16,747 nucleotides of DNA from Gammaproteobacteria bacterium (GCA_018814965.1 JAHIYS010000157.1:1-16747); one strand, 5' to 3'; counted from the stretch's first letter, positions 7,417 to 14,973 are shown. Numbers and translations are program-made. The notes: generated by a model from the sequence alone, not told the origin.

Positions 7417-7623
7417 ATGCTAGATCTATCACTTAACGAAATAGAACAAATCTATGGCGGCGGGAAATGTGAATGCAGCAATGCACTATCCCCTCGCTCA
7501 AACGCCTTTAAAATACCATCAACAGACTATTTAGAATGTAGACAGATATGCTGTGTAAACTGGGAGTTATATTGCTATGACTGCAAAGGAGAAGAGGATG
7601 ATATATTCTCCTACTGCGTGTAA
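7417..7623 (+). CDS. double-glycine leader, cysteine-rich bacteriocin-like precursor peptide
   Basis: A 68-residue peptide. Residues 2-15 (LDLSLNEIEQIYGG) fit the double-glycine leader pattern LSxxEIxxIxGG recognised by C39-peptidase ABC exporters, so cleavage after Gly15 is expected. The roughly 53-residue core has eight cysteines, at 18, 20, 41, 45, 46, 53, 56 and 67, an even number suited to four disulfides or to modification. It also has an acidic GEEDD stretch (58-62) and aromatic residues. An AAGGA site lies about 9 nt before the ATG, and a strong promoter lies upstream. I do not recognise the core family. No C39 exporter, modification enzyme or immunity protein is in the window, so it is an orphan precursor; a peptide-transport or signalling role is also possible. 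Confidence 0.72.
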   Translation: MLDLSLNEIEQIYGGGKCECSNALSPRSNAFKIPSTDYLECRQICCVNWELYCYDCKGEEDDIFSYCV

Positions 7624-7638
7624 ATTAGTAGTAACAAG

Positions 7639-7700
7639 CCAGATGGAGCTGCTAGCTTTATAATACAAATAATACGGATGATAAATCCTGCTCCTACTGG
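7639..7700 (+). repeat. imperfect inverted repeat after the peptide gene
   Basis: CCAGATGGAGC (7639-7649) faces GCTCCTACTGG (7690-7700); nine of eleven positions pair. The loop is about 40 nt and no T-tract follows, so a terminator role is doubtful. It starts 15 nt after the peptide stop and could protect the 3' end of that short message. Confidence 0.35.
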
Positions 7701-7741
7701 ACTTAAATCAATACATAGCTAATGAGAGAGTAATCTATCAA

Positions 7742-7784
7742 ATGGATTGCCGCGTCGTTCGCTACGCTCGCTCCTCGCAATGAC
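7742..7784. repeat. interspersed REP-like palindromic repeat
   Basis: A GC-rich stretch beginning ATGGATTGCCGCGTCG and ending CTCGCAATGAC, with ATTGC (7746-7750) facing GCAAT (7777-7781) around a TCGCTACGCTCGC core. Sequences of the form GGATTGCCGCG...CGCAATGACA are common as dispersed repeats in several intracellular and aquatic proteobacteria. Only one copy is in this window, so dispersal cannot be tested here. The rest of the intergenic region 7624-7900 shows no gene. Confidence 0.55.
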
Positions 7785-7900
7785 ATACAAGGCATCAGGT
7801 AGAAATGCTGGCTCCAGTTACCAACGCTGCTTTAAGAAACAACGAATTATGCGACCTTTACATCAATAACGCTTCGAGTATATCATTGCCGAAACAAAAG

Positions 7901-10150
7901 CTAATCCTTAACTCTATCGGTATAACCACACTCTTTTTGCGGACAGACTTTTTCTGTGCCATACCTTTTAGTGGTCTTTGAAGTTAATATTTTCCAACCA
8001 CATTTAGGACATTTTTCATTTAAAGGTTCATTCCAAACCGCATATTTACATTTTGGGTATCTTTCGCATGAATAAAAATACTTACCATAACGTGATTTTC
8101 GTTTTAGCATCGTACCTTCACCACACTCCGGACATTTTACCCCTGTATCAGCTGGCTTCTCTAGAGGCTCCATGAACTTACAATTAGGGTAATTACTACA
8201 ACCAATGAACTTACCATACAGCCCTAGCTTAATATGTAGCGGTGACTTACATTCTGGACAAACCCTATCTGCTACCACCTCAGTTTCAATAATATTTTTT
8301 TCATTATCAACATTTGCAGTGTAATCACATTCTGGATAACCGCTACAACCAATAAATTTACCCTTCTTACCCAACCGTAAAGTAAGCTGCTTACCACATT
8401 TTGGACATTTCTCATCTAAAGCTTCTTGCGTTACATCAGAGCGCTTTACACTTTCAGCTATATCGTCAATCAACTTCTTAAACGGGCCCCAAAACTCATG
8501 CATTAGATCCAAAAATTTATATTTGCCACTGGCGATATCATCCAATTCATCCTCTAAATGTGCCGTAAATTTATAATCAACATATTTAGGAAAATAATTA
8601 GTCAAAAATTTATTCACAACTCTACCAACATCGGTAGGTCTAAATCTTTTAGTTTCCAAAATGACATACTCTCGACTAAGTAAAGTATCAATAATATTAG
8701 CGTAGGTTGATGGCCTACCAATACCATATTCCTCAAGAGTCTTGACTAGACTTGCTTCACTATAACGCGGTGGAGGTTCAGTAAAATGCTGCTCATTATC
8801 AATTTCTAATAAATCTACAACATCACCAACTTTCATTGGTGGCAGTATTTTATCATCATCAGAAACAGCATCGTCAACATCCTCATGATAAACTGCAAGA
8901 AATCCAGGTTCAGTTATAACTGAACCATTAGCGCGCAACACATTGCCATCACCACAACTCAAATCAATAGCCACAGTATCAAAAGTAGCGTGGATCATTT
9001 GACAAGCAATAGTACGGCGCCAAATCAAATTGTATAATTTAAATTGCTCCGGTTCTAAAACACTTTCTAAATCTTCTGGCAATAGCTTACTTGATGTAGG
9101 ACGGATAGCCTCATGAGCTTCTTGGGCATTTTTTGATTTAGTCTTATAGAAAACAGGTTCCTTCGGCACATTCTTGGCACCAAAACGCTCAACAATCACC
9201 TCTCGAGTTTCAGCAATGGCCTCTGCTGCTAAATTAACTGAGTCGGTACGCATGTATGTTATGCGCCCAGCCTCATATAATCTTTGAGCATTAATCATGG
9301 TACGTTTAGCTGAAAAACCTAATTTACGCGATGCTTCCTGTTGTAAAGTAGAGGTGGTAAATGGGGCCGCTGGATTACGTTTGCGTTGTTTCTTATCTAC
9401 TTTAATTACATTTAGTTTGCCAGCAGCAATGCTAATTAAGTCAGCTTTTATTGCATCTGCTTGTTCTTTATTAACAATCGAAAACTGGGTTAGCTTTTTA
9501 CTTTGATATTCAGTTAATCTGGCACTAAACGCTTGTTTAGAAAAAGAATTATCAGAAGAAATGGTCCAATACTCCTGATTGATAAATTTTTCAATCTCCT
9601 CTTCACGAGTAACAATCATACGTAAAGCTGGGCTTTGCACGCGTCCTGCTGAAAGGCCATAACGAATTTTTTTCCATAATAACGGAGATAAATTAAATCC
9701 CACAAGATAATCTAAAGCTCGTCGCGCTTGTTGAGCATCCACTAAAGTCATAGATATGTCGCGAGGCTTGGATATCGCTTCAGTTACGGCTGATTTAGTA
9801 ATCTCATGAAATACAACCCGATGCACCGCTTGCTTCTTTAATGCTTTTTTGCCGCGCATTAATTCACAAATATGCCACGCAATAGCTTCCCCTTCACGAT
9901 CAGGGTCAGTAGCAAGATAAAATGCCGTAGATTCTTTCAGTGCCTTAGTAATAGCAGTAACATGCTTAGCATTTCTCTCTATAACATCATAATTCATGGC
10001 AAAATCATGGTCGGTATCAACAGCACCGTTCTTTGGAATCAAATCACGGACGTGACCATAGGATGCAAGCACCGTAAAATCTTTACCTAAATATTTTTTT
10101 ATAGTCGCCGCTTTGGCAGGAGACTCAACAATTACTAAATTCTTTGTCAT
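7901..10150 (-). CDS. topA: DNA topoisomerase I
   Basis: Type IA topoisomerase that relaxes negative supercoils by transient single-strand cleavage. The 749-residue protein starts with the TOPRIM domain (LVIVESPAKAATIKKYLG, Glu9; TDPDREGEAIAWH with Asp82, Asp84, Glu86). The catalytic tyrosine is Tyr299 in RITYMRTDSVNLAAEA. The C-terminus carries four C4 zinc ribbons, at about 582-609, 631-658, 673-702 and 714-741; the fourth is less regular. E. coli TopA is longer (865), but this length is common in other proteobacteria. The gene lies 21 nt downstream of smg on the same strand, the conserved dprA-smg-topA arrangement. Confidence 0.98.
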   Translation of the reverse strand: MTKNLVIVESPAKAATIKKYLGKDFTVLASYGHVRDLIPKNGAVDTDHDFAMNYDVIERNAKHVTAITKALKESTAFYLATDPDREGEAIAWHICELMRGKKALKKQAVHRVVFHEITKSAVTEAISKPRDISMTLVDAQQARRALDYLVGFNLSPLLWKKIRYGLSAGRVQSPALRMIVTREEEIEKFINQEYWTISSDNSFSKQAFSARLTEYQSKKLTQFSIVNKEQADAIKADLISIAAGKLNVIKVDKKQRKRNPAAPFTTSTLQQEASRKLGFSAKRTMINAQRLYEAGRITYMRTDSVNLAAEAIAETREVIVERFGAKNVPKEPVFYKTKSKNAQEAHEAIRPTSSKLLPEDLESVLEPEQFKLYNLIWRRTIACQMIHATFDTVAIDLSCGDGNVLRANGSVITEPGFLAVYHEDVDDAVSDDDKILPPMKVGDVVDLLEIDNEQHFTEPPPRYSEASLVKTLEEYGIGRPSTYANIIDTLLSREYVILETKRFRPTDVGRVVNKFLTNYFPKYVDYKFTAHLEDELDDIASGKYKFLDLMHEFWGPFKKLIDDIAESVKRSDVTQEALDEKCPKCGKQLTLRLGKKGKFIGCSGYPECDYTANVDNEKNIIETEVVADRVCPECKSPLHIKLGLYGKFIGCSNYPNCKFMEPLEKPADTGVKCPECGEGTMLKRKSRYGKYFYSCERYPKCKYAVWNEPLNEKCPKCGWKILTSKTTKRYGTEKVCPQKECGYTDRVKD

Positions 10151-10171
10151 AACATCCCGTTTAGAGATTTC

Positions 10172-10663
10172 TTATACCTCAGGCGCCATAGTTGCCAATA
10201 AATAACCATGCAAATCCTGGATATTTTTATTAGCCTTGCTCATCAATACTAAAAGCACCACCCATTTTACATCTATCAATTCTACCGTCCTCTGATTAAG
10301 AAACATCAACTGACTTACTACAATCTCTCTCATGTTTGTATCTAAAACACCCAGGTACTCTAAAGATAAAATAAAATTACGCGCCTCTAAACCAATCCTA
10401 ATGCTCTCATCTGGATTAAAAATACGAATAGTTCTTTGAGATACAGCATCAGCATCAAGCGTAGTAGTCGCGTACCAACTTTGCTGTTCAATTAACTCAG
10501 TTAACCACTCAAAAGTCTGGGAAACTATATCTTTTCCAAAACCAGCATCCTCTAGCCTTTGCTGAATCACTATCTGATCAGCAAAAGAACTATCAACGTC
10601 AACTGCTGGCGAACTACTTATCTCTAACAAATAAGCAATAACTTCAACAATACTTTGCTTCAT
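10172..10663 (-). CDS. smg: Smg family protein (DUF494)
   Basis: A 163-residue Smg/DUF494 protein, close to the 157 of E. coli Smg. It starts with the typical MKQSIVEVIAYLLE region, and its helix-rich C-terminal half includes ELIDVKWVVLLVL, a conserved-looking segment. Function is unknown; the family is recognised mainly by its constant place between dprA and topA (or the topA-like yrdD) in beta- and gammaproteobacteria. AAGGA lies a few bases before the ATG. The gap to dprA is 76 nt with no promoter or terminator that I can see, so one transcript dprA-smg-topA is likely. Confidence 0.9.
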   Translation of the reverse strand: MKQSIVEVIAYLLEISSSPAVDVDSSFADQIVIQQRLEDAGFGKDIVSQTFEWLTELIEQQSWYATTTLDADAVSQRTIRIFNPDESIRIGLEARNFILSLEYLGVLDTNMREIVVSQLMFLNQRTVELIDVKWVVLLVLMSKANKNIQDLHGYLLATMAPEV

Positions 10664-10739
10664 TTATCCTTCCAATATCTCTATTCCAACAAGCTCTTGT
10701 TTTAAAAATCTAAACTCAGGCTAACAATTAATTAATCAA

Positions 10740-11882
10740 TCATGATAGTTCGGAGCAAACCCTAAGGTAACCACCTAAGCTTGCCTTAACCAATCCCTTA
10801 AGCTCTAACTCTAGCAACACTATACCTACTCGCGATACCGACCAATTGGCTCTTGCTGCCAAAACATCGATGCCTGTTCTCTCAAATCCCATACAATCTA
10901 ACAGTTTCTTATGTTCACAATCAAGTTTATTTTTTCCTTTAGCCTTCTCAAAAACCCCTTGCTGTACACATAAAACCTTAATAAAATCTGGAAATTCCTC
11001 CAAAATATCCATAGGTTTTTCAACTAACTTCGCTCCTTGGCGAATCAAATGATGGCAACCTCGAGATGCCAAATTATAAATTGATCCTGGAATCGCAAAT
11101 ACATCCCTACCCTGCTCCCCTGCAACTCTTGCTGTAATCAATGAACCACTACGCATTGTTGCTTCAACCACCAAAGTACCAAAACTTAAACCGCTGATAA
11201 TACGGTTTCTTAATGGAAAGTGCCAAGCTTGAGCTTTTGCATCTAATGGAAATTCTGATAAAAGCAAACCACCGGATGCAATGATTTTTTGAGACAACGC
11301 AACATTGCCTGCTGGATATATATGGTTTAACCCTGTCCCCATAACCGCAATTGTCTTACCCAAACCATCTATTGCTCCTTCATGACAAGCAGCATCAATC
11401 CCTATAGCCAATCCGCTTGTGATAACCAGACCAATCTGGGACAACTCTTTTGCAAAACCAAATGCGATTTCAACCCCAATAGGCGTTGGATTTCTGCTAC
11501 CAACAATTGCTAGTTGTGGAGATTTTAATAAACCTATATCACCAACCGCAAAAAGCAGCAAAGGTGGGTTTTGAGTCTCCTTTAACAAACTAGGATAAGC
11601 ATCATCATAAATAGTAATAATATGATGCCCATCTTGCTTAGCCCAAAACAAGTCTTTCTCTATAACCTGCCAATTAGAATTTTTTAATATAATTATATCG
11701 TTAGCTTTAAATCCCAACTTAACTAAATCGTCAGTATTTTGCAAAAATAACTCATCAATATTTGGAAATAAATCTAAGAGCCTTATACCCAAACTAAAAA
11801 TCAAATGAGTAGTATTGAGCAATAAAAGAAGACTACGCAATCTTGATTCTTCAGCATTTATTTTGTACTTAGGCGATTTCAA
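10740..11882 (-). CDS. dprA: DNA-processing protein DprA
   Basis: DprA binds incoming single-stranded DNA during natural transformation and loads RecA. The 380 residues show the Rossmann-like core: AIVGSRNPTPIG (125-136), SGLAIGIDAACHEGA (156-170), AVMGTGLNHIYPAGN (179-193), FPLRNRIISGLS (222-233), SGSLITARVAGEQGR (245-259) and VFAIPGS (261-267). A C-terminal winged helix (about 320-376) follows, as in full-length DprA. The best start is TTG at 11880-11882 with AGGAA five bases upstream; no earlier ATG fits. The gene diverges from def. Confidence 0.95.
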   Translation of the reverse strand: MKSPKYKINAEESRLRSLLLLLNTTHLIFSLGIRLLDLFPNIDELFLQNTDDLVKLGFKANDIIILKNSNWQVIEKDLFWAKQDGHHIITIYDDAYPSLLKETQNPPLLLFAVGDIGLLKSPQLAIVGSRNPTPIGVEIAFGFAKELSQIGLVITSGLAIGIDAACHEGAIDGLGKTIAVMGTGLNHIYPAGNVALSQKIIASGGLLLSEFPLDAKAQAWHFPLRNRIISGLSFGTLVVEATMRSGSLITARVAGEQGRDVFAIPGSIYNLASRGCHHLIRQGAKLVEKPMDILEEFPDFIKVLCVQQGVFEKAKGKNKLDCEHKKLLDCMGFERTGIDVLAARANWSVSRVGIVLLELELKGLVKASLGGYLRVCSELS

Positions 11883-11894
11883 ACGATTCCTGCT

Positions 11895-11922
11895 ATAATA
11901 CTATTGATTTCATTTAAACCAA
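11895..11922 (-). promoter_or_regulatory. possible promoter of dprA-smg-topA
   Basis: On the minus strand, TTGGTT (complement of 11917-11922) and TATTAT (complement of 11895-11900) are 16 nt apart in the def/dprA intergenic region. Transcription from here would begin almost at the dprA Shine-Dalgarno, which is uncomfortably close, so another start further upstream may be used. Confidence 0.3.
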
Positions 11923-11929
11923 TTGGTTA

Positions 11930-11938
11930 TGATATAAT
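11930..11938 (+). promoter_or_regulatory. extended -10 promoter of def
   Basis: TG (11930-11931), one base, then a perfect TATAAT (11933-11938) make an extended -10. The -35 region is weak, as is usual for this promoter class. The ATG at 11966 lies 27 nt downstream, with no clear Shine-Dalgarno before it. Confidence 0.5.
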
Positions 11939-11965
11939 CTATAAAAAATTTAACTACTAAACTTT

Positions 11966-12490
11966 ATGTCGATTTTAGAAATACTACAATACCCGGATTT
12001 ACGCTTACGCCGAAAAAGTCATCCAGTAACCGATGTAAAGGCAACAAAAATCCAAAAAATTATAGAAACCATGACTGATACCCTGCTTGATCAGGAAAGT
12101 TGTGCCGGATTAGCATCCACCCAATTAGATATTGGGGAGCCACCAAGCATCGTAGTTATCAATCCATCAGGGAACAAAAGCCAAGACAGCATCCTTTGTT
12201 TAATAAACCCACAAATCACAGCGACAGAGGGTGATACTATCTGTGAAGAAGGCTGCATGTCAGTATGCCCAACAATGATATCTGCTAGAATAAAAAGAGC
12301 TTCTAAAATTAATGTTGTGGCGCTTGATATTGATGGCAATAAACTAGAATTTGAAGCTGAGGGCTTTCTTGCACGCTGCATCCAACATGAATGCGATCAC
12401 TTACAAGGAATTCTTTATATCGACCATTTATCAAAATTAAAACGCGCCTTTCTTGATAAAAAAATTGCTAAATTATTACAAACCAACTAA
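11966..12490 (+). CDS. def: peptide deformylase (variant motif I)
   Basis: Metalloenzyme that removes the formyl group from the N-terminal methionine of new proteins. The 174 residues have motif II EEGCMSVCP with metal ligand Cys97, and motif III QHECDHLQG with His141, Glu142 and His145. Motif I, normally GxGLAAxQ, reads CAGLASTQ (46-53): the first Gly is Cys and the second Ala is Ser, while Gln53 is kept. Catalytic and metal residues are intact, so activity is likely, but the pocket may differ. It diverges from dprA as in E. coli. fmt, which usually follows, is absent; an accessory island starts instead. Confidence 0.92.
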   Translation: MSILEILQYPDLRLRRKSHPVTDVKATKIQKIIETMTDTLLDQESCAGLASTQLDIGEPPSIVVINPSGNKSQDSILCLINPQITATEGDTICEEGCMSVCPTMISARIKRASKINVVALDIDGNKLEFEAEGFLARCIQHECDHLQGILYIDHLSKLKRAFLDKKIAKLLQTN

Positions 12491-12506
12491 TAAAAACTTA
12501 AGATTA

Positions 12507-12515
12507 TGCTAAAAT
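12507..12515 (+). promoter_or_regulatory. extended -10 promoter of the DUF488 gene
   Basis: TGC followed by TAAAAT (12510-12515) gives an extended -10 about 20 nt before the preferred ATG at 12535. It lies after the def stop, so the island gene probably has its own start rather than relying on read-through. Confidence 0.4.
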
Positions 12516-12534
12516 ATAAGTATTGGAAAATCAC

Positions 12535-13440
12535 ATGAAAACAAAACCTACTTTCAACAGACAAAAGTTATTATTAGCCTTAATACAGGCATTTAATGGT
12601 AAATTATCTAAACTTGATTTGCAGAAATTGTTATTTTTATTTGTTGAAGAATATGGAGCAAAAAAGAAAGTGTATGAGTTTATTCCCTATCATTATGGGT
12701 GCTATTCCTTTCAAGCCAATAGCGATTTAAAAACAATGCATAATTATGGTTTTCTTTATTTAAATGAAGCAACCAATGAAATTGAACTGCCCAGCAATAA
12801 TGTAGATTATATTAATGACTTGAAAGAAACAGATAGGGTATCGTTAAACAAATTTGTACAAAAATACAAGGATTTATCCGGCAACAACTTAATTGCATAT
12901 GTCTATAAGAACTATCCTTATTACACAATGAACAGTAGGATTGCTCACAAATTTTCAATCAAACCATATAAAAAACAAGATGCTCTTTTTCAAGAGAATA
13001 AGAAAGACTTCTTCACTATAGGTTACGAAGGTATAACATTTGAAAATTACATCAATAAATTGCTCGCTAATAATATACAAACATTATGTGATGTACGGAA
13101 AAATCCCTTCAGTATGAAATTTGGATTTTCTAAAAATATGTTAAAGCATGCTTTAGAACAAGTAGGCATTAAATATATACACTTACCCGAGCTTGGCATA
13201 GAATCAGAAGATAGACAAGTCCTTAATACACTAGAGGATTACAAAATACTATTTAAAGAATATGAATCTACTACAATACAAACCGTGGAGGCACAGAAAG
13301 CACTACAATATATTTCAGATCTTTCAAAACATGAAAACATCGCGCTCACTTGCTTTGAAAGAGATATTGAGTATTGTCACAGAGGTGTTATAGCAAAAGT
13401 ACTTCATAACAACTATCAATTAGAGTATAATAACATTTAA
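12535..13440 (+). CDS. DUF488 protein with N-terminal Panacea/YwgA-like domain
   Basis: From the ATG at 12535 the protein has 301 residues. A TTG four codons upstream (12523) is possible but coincides with the only GGA-like ribosome binding sequence, so ATG is favoured. Residues of about 5-145 (KLSKLDLQKLLFLFVEEYG, then YEFIPYHYGCYSFQANSDL) recall the Panacea/YwgA-type domain seen in some toxin-antitoxin and defence proteins. About 157-300 is DUF488: TIGYEG, DVRKNPFSMKFGFSK, HLPELG and the Cys-rich CFERDIEYCHRGVIA. DUF488 function is not established; it recurs in mobile and defence loci. The partner gene starts 29 nt downstream. Very AT-rich. Domain 2 is well supported, domain 1 tentative. 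Confidence 0.8.
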   Translation: MKTKPTFNRQKLLLALIQAFNGKLSKLDLQKLLFLFVEEYGAKKKVYEFIPYHYGCYSFQANSDLKTMHNYGFLYLNEATNEIELPSNNVDYINDLKETDRVSLNKFVQKYKDLSGNNLIAYVYKNYPYYTMNSRIAHKFSIKPYKKQDALFQENKKDFFTIGYEGITFENYINKLLANNIQTLCDVRKNPFSMKFGFSKNMLKHALEQVGIKYIHLPELGIESEDRQVLNTLEDYKILFKEYESTTIQTVEAQKALQYISDLSKHENIALTCFERDIEYCHRGVIAKVLHNNYQLEYNNI

Positions 13441-13469
13441 CTAATTTTAATCAAGGCTTATGGGGCATA

Positions 13470-13916
13470 ATGTTTGAAGATATCTTCGTAATAGCAAAAA
13501 CATACCCCACACGCTCAAAAAAATATAAAGAATTAGTTTGTACAGCTGGAATTAATAGAAGTGGAGAATGGGTACGTATTTATCCTATCCCATTTAGAAG
13601 TCTAGAAGAGTATAAACAGTTTAAAAAATATACTTGGATAAAAGCCGAAATAATTCCTGACTCAAGCGATCCTAGAATTGAGAGTCATAAAATAAATACT
13701 ACATCAATTAAAATCTTAGAGAATATTCCTCCTGACAAAGAGTGGGGAAGACGTAAGCAACTTTTATTTGAAAATACCAAAGTATATACAAACCTGCAAT
13801 CAATAATAGATGGTGCAACAAAAACTAATACGCTATCCTTGTGCGTATTCAAACCCTCAAAATTCCTTGACATAGTGATAGTAAACAATCCCATAGAAGA
13901 ACTAACGGAAAAATAA
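13470..13916 (+). CDS. N-terminal half of an interrupted DUF488-associated protein
   Basis: Encodes 148 residues with FVIAKTYPTRSKKYKELVCT (6-25), then SGEWVRIYPIPFRSLEEY and SDPRIESHKI. I recognise this as the start of an uncharacterised family of about 270 residues that often sits beside DUF488 genes. The TAA at 13914-13916 is in frame with the next open segment (13929-14285): the bases between read AAA AAA GAA TAT ATG. One substitution to a sense codon would give a single protein of 271 residues. GGGG lies five bases before the ATG. It is probably a nonsense-mutated gene whose halves are both still well preserved; a true two-subunit split is the alternative. Confidence 0.7.
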   Translation: MFEDIFVIAKTYPTRSKKYKELVCTAGINRSGEWVRIYPIPFRSLEEYKQFKKYTWIKAEIIPDSSDPRIESHKINTTSIKILENIPPDKEWGRRKQLLFENTKVYTNLQSIIDGATKTNTLSLCVFKPSKFLDIVIVNNPIEELTEK

Positions 13917-13928
13917 AAAAAAGAATAT

Positions 13929-14285
13929 ATGAATGTAAATAGAACACTTTTTGACACAGAGAACTGCGAGATAGAATTTACGGGTATGCCACATATTCCA
14001 TACAAATTTAAACTCAAAATTGAAGATGATACTGGCAAAATAAGTTCCATGAGTGTGATTGATTGGGAGATCCCACAGCTTTATTTAAATTGTAAACATG
14101 ATGGGGATGAAATCGCCATTCAAAAAGTCAAAGATAAACTTTTATGGATGATAAACGAAAGAGACTTATATCTTTTTTTAGGAACTATGAAACAAATGCA
14201 CATCAGAAAATCTAAAAATCCGTACACCATTATCGGATTATTTTATCCACCTAAAACAAAAAGATATCAAGGAAACTTGTTTTGA
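13929..14285 (+). CDS. C-terminal half of the same interrupted protein
   Basis: Encodes 118 residues in the same frame as the segment ending at 13916, 12 nt after its stop. It carries the family's C-terminal signatures: SVIDWEIPQLYLNC (42-55), ERDLYLFLGTMKQMH (77-91) and NPYTIIGLFYPPKTK (97-111). In uninterrupted relatives, as I remember them, these follow the N-terminal part in one chain. The ATG at 13929 has only an AAAGAA upstream, a poor ribosome binding site, so independent translation would be weak. No biochemical function is known to me. Confidence 0.65.
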   Translation: MNVNRTLFDTENCEIEFTGMPHIPYKFKLKIEDDTGKISSMSVIDWEIPQLYLNCKHDGDEIAIQKVKDKLLWMINERDLYLFLGTMKQMHIRKSKNPYTIIGLFYPPKTKRYQGNLF

Positions 14286-14372
14286 GTAATAAAAAAATAG
14301 ATGGTATTTTTTTATATACAAATATTTATGAACGGTCCCGATAGGCTTCATTGGTATGAAAACATTATTAAA

Positions 14373-14723
14373 TTAAGTATGTAACGCCCAAAAAACACCT
14401 ATAACTTTATTTACATTTGGACAGTTTTCCAAAATAAATTCTTTCCACGCTTTAAAATGTGCTCCTGTTGTCAGGACATCATCTACGATAATAATTGTAT
14501 CTGCGGCTTCAGGGCAGTGACCATCCCATATTGTATTATTTTTTATTATTGTCATATCCCTTCCACCCCCGTGACTTGAAGGAACAACTGCATCTCTTGT
14601 ATCAATAATTTTGCCAATACTTAAATGTGAGAATTTATCCGCAAAGCCTTCCGCCACTTTATCGATCCGGTCATCCCATTCACTATCTGATCTTGGCTTT
14701 GATGTAATACCAGGGACAACCAT
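14373..14723 (-). CDS. phosphoribosyltransferase-like protein, C-terminal part of a longer interrupted gene
   Basis: From the first ATG after an in-frame stop, 116 residues remain. They include the PRPP-loop signature TIIIVDDVLTTGAHFKAW of type I phosphoribosyltransferases (ComF/Apt-like fold). The frame is open further upstream and coding-like back to a TAA at 14844-14846. Beyond that it continues to an ATG at 14970-14972, 1 nt after the DprA-like stop. The complete gene would encode 199 codons (14373-14972) with codon 43 a TAA. The partner DprA-like gene is directly upstream. Substrate is unknown; a nucleotide-salvage enzyme, a defence component or a DNA-uptake ComF analogue are all possible. 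Confidence 0.7.
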   Translation of the reverse strand: MVVPGITSKPRSDSEWDDRIDKVAEGFADKFSHLSIGKIIDTRDAVVPSSHGGGRDMTIIKNNTIWDGHCPEAADTIIIVDDVLTTGAHFKAWKEFILENCPNVNKVIGVFWALHT

Positions 14724-14972
14724 TATTTCATTTTGTTTATCTTGAAAAGTAATTGAGCCTAAGTCGTCAATAAAGTCTCTTATGGCTCTTTGCTTGTGTG
14801 CCCACTGATTAGTATCTTTAACACTTACAGGTTTTTTAAAGTTTTAAATTTTACTATTATTTGGTGATGCTGCATACCCACCTACTGTATGTTCCATAAA
14901 GTAATAGCATACATCGCTTGCTGTTAAGTGAGGCCTTGGATGCAAGTTATAATCATATTTGGTTAATGGCAT
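14724..14972 (-). pseudogene. N-terminal part of the phosphoribosyltransferase-like gene, interrupted by TAA
   Basis: Reading leftward from the ATG at 14970-14972 gives MPLTKYDYNLHPRPHLTASD, then VCYYFMEHTVGGYAASPNNS, then KI and a TAA (14844-14846). The same frame goes on with NFKKPVSVKDTNQWAHKQRA and joins the annotated segment without any shift. The start is 1 nt after the DprA-like stop, as expected for a coupled operon. The composition and continuity argue that this was coding until the nonsense change. A peptide of 42 residues would be made if the ATG is still used. Confidence 0.65.
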
Positions 14973-14973
14973 T

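Noticed and set aside
7742..7840. Small minus-strand frame beginning MPCMSLRGASVANDAAIHL
   Set aside because: It is the translation of the REP-like repeat, a common source of false small proteins.
13470..14972. Reassignment of TAA as a sense codon
   Set aside because: Nearly all genes in the window, including ppsA, rluD, tadA and smg, terminate naturally at TAA at family-typical lengths, so local nonsense mutations are the simpler reading.
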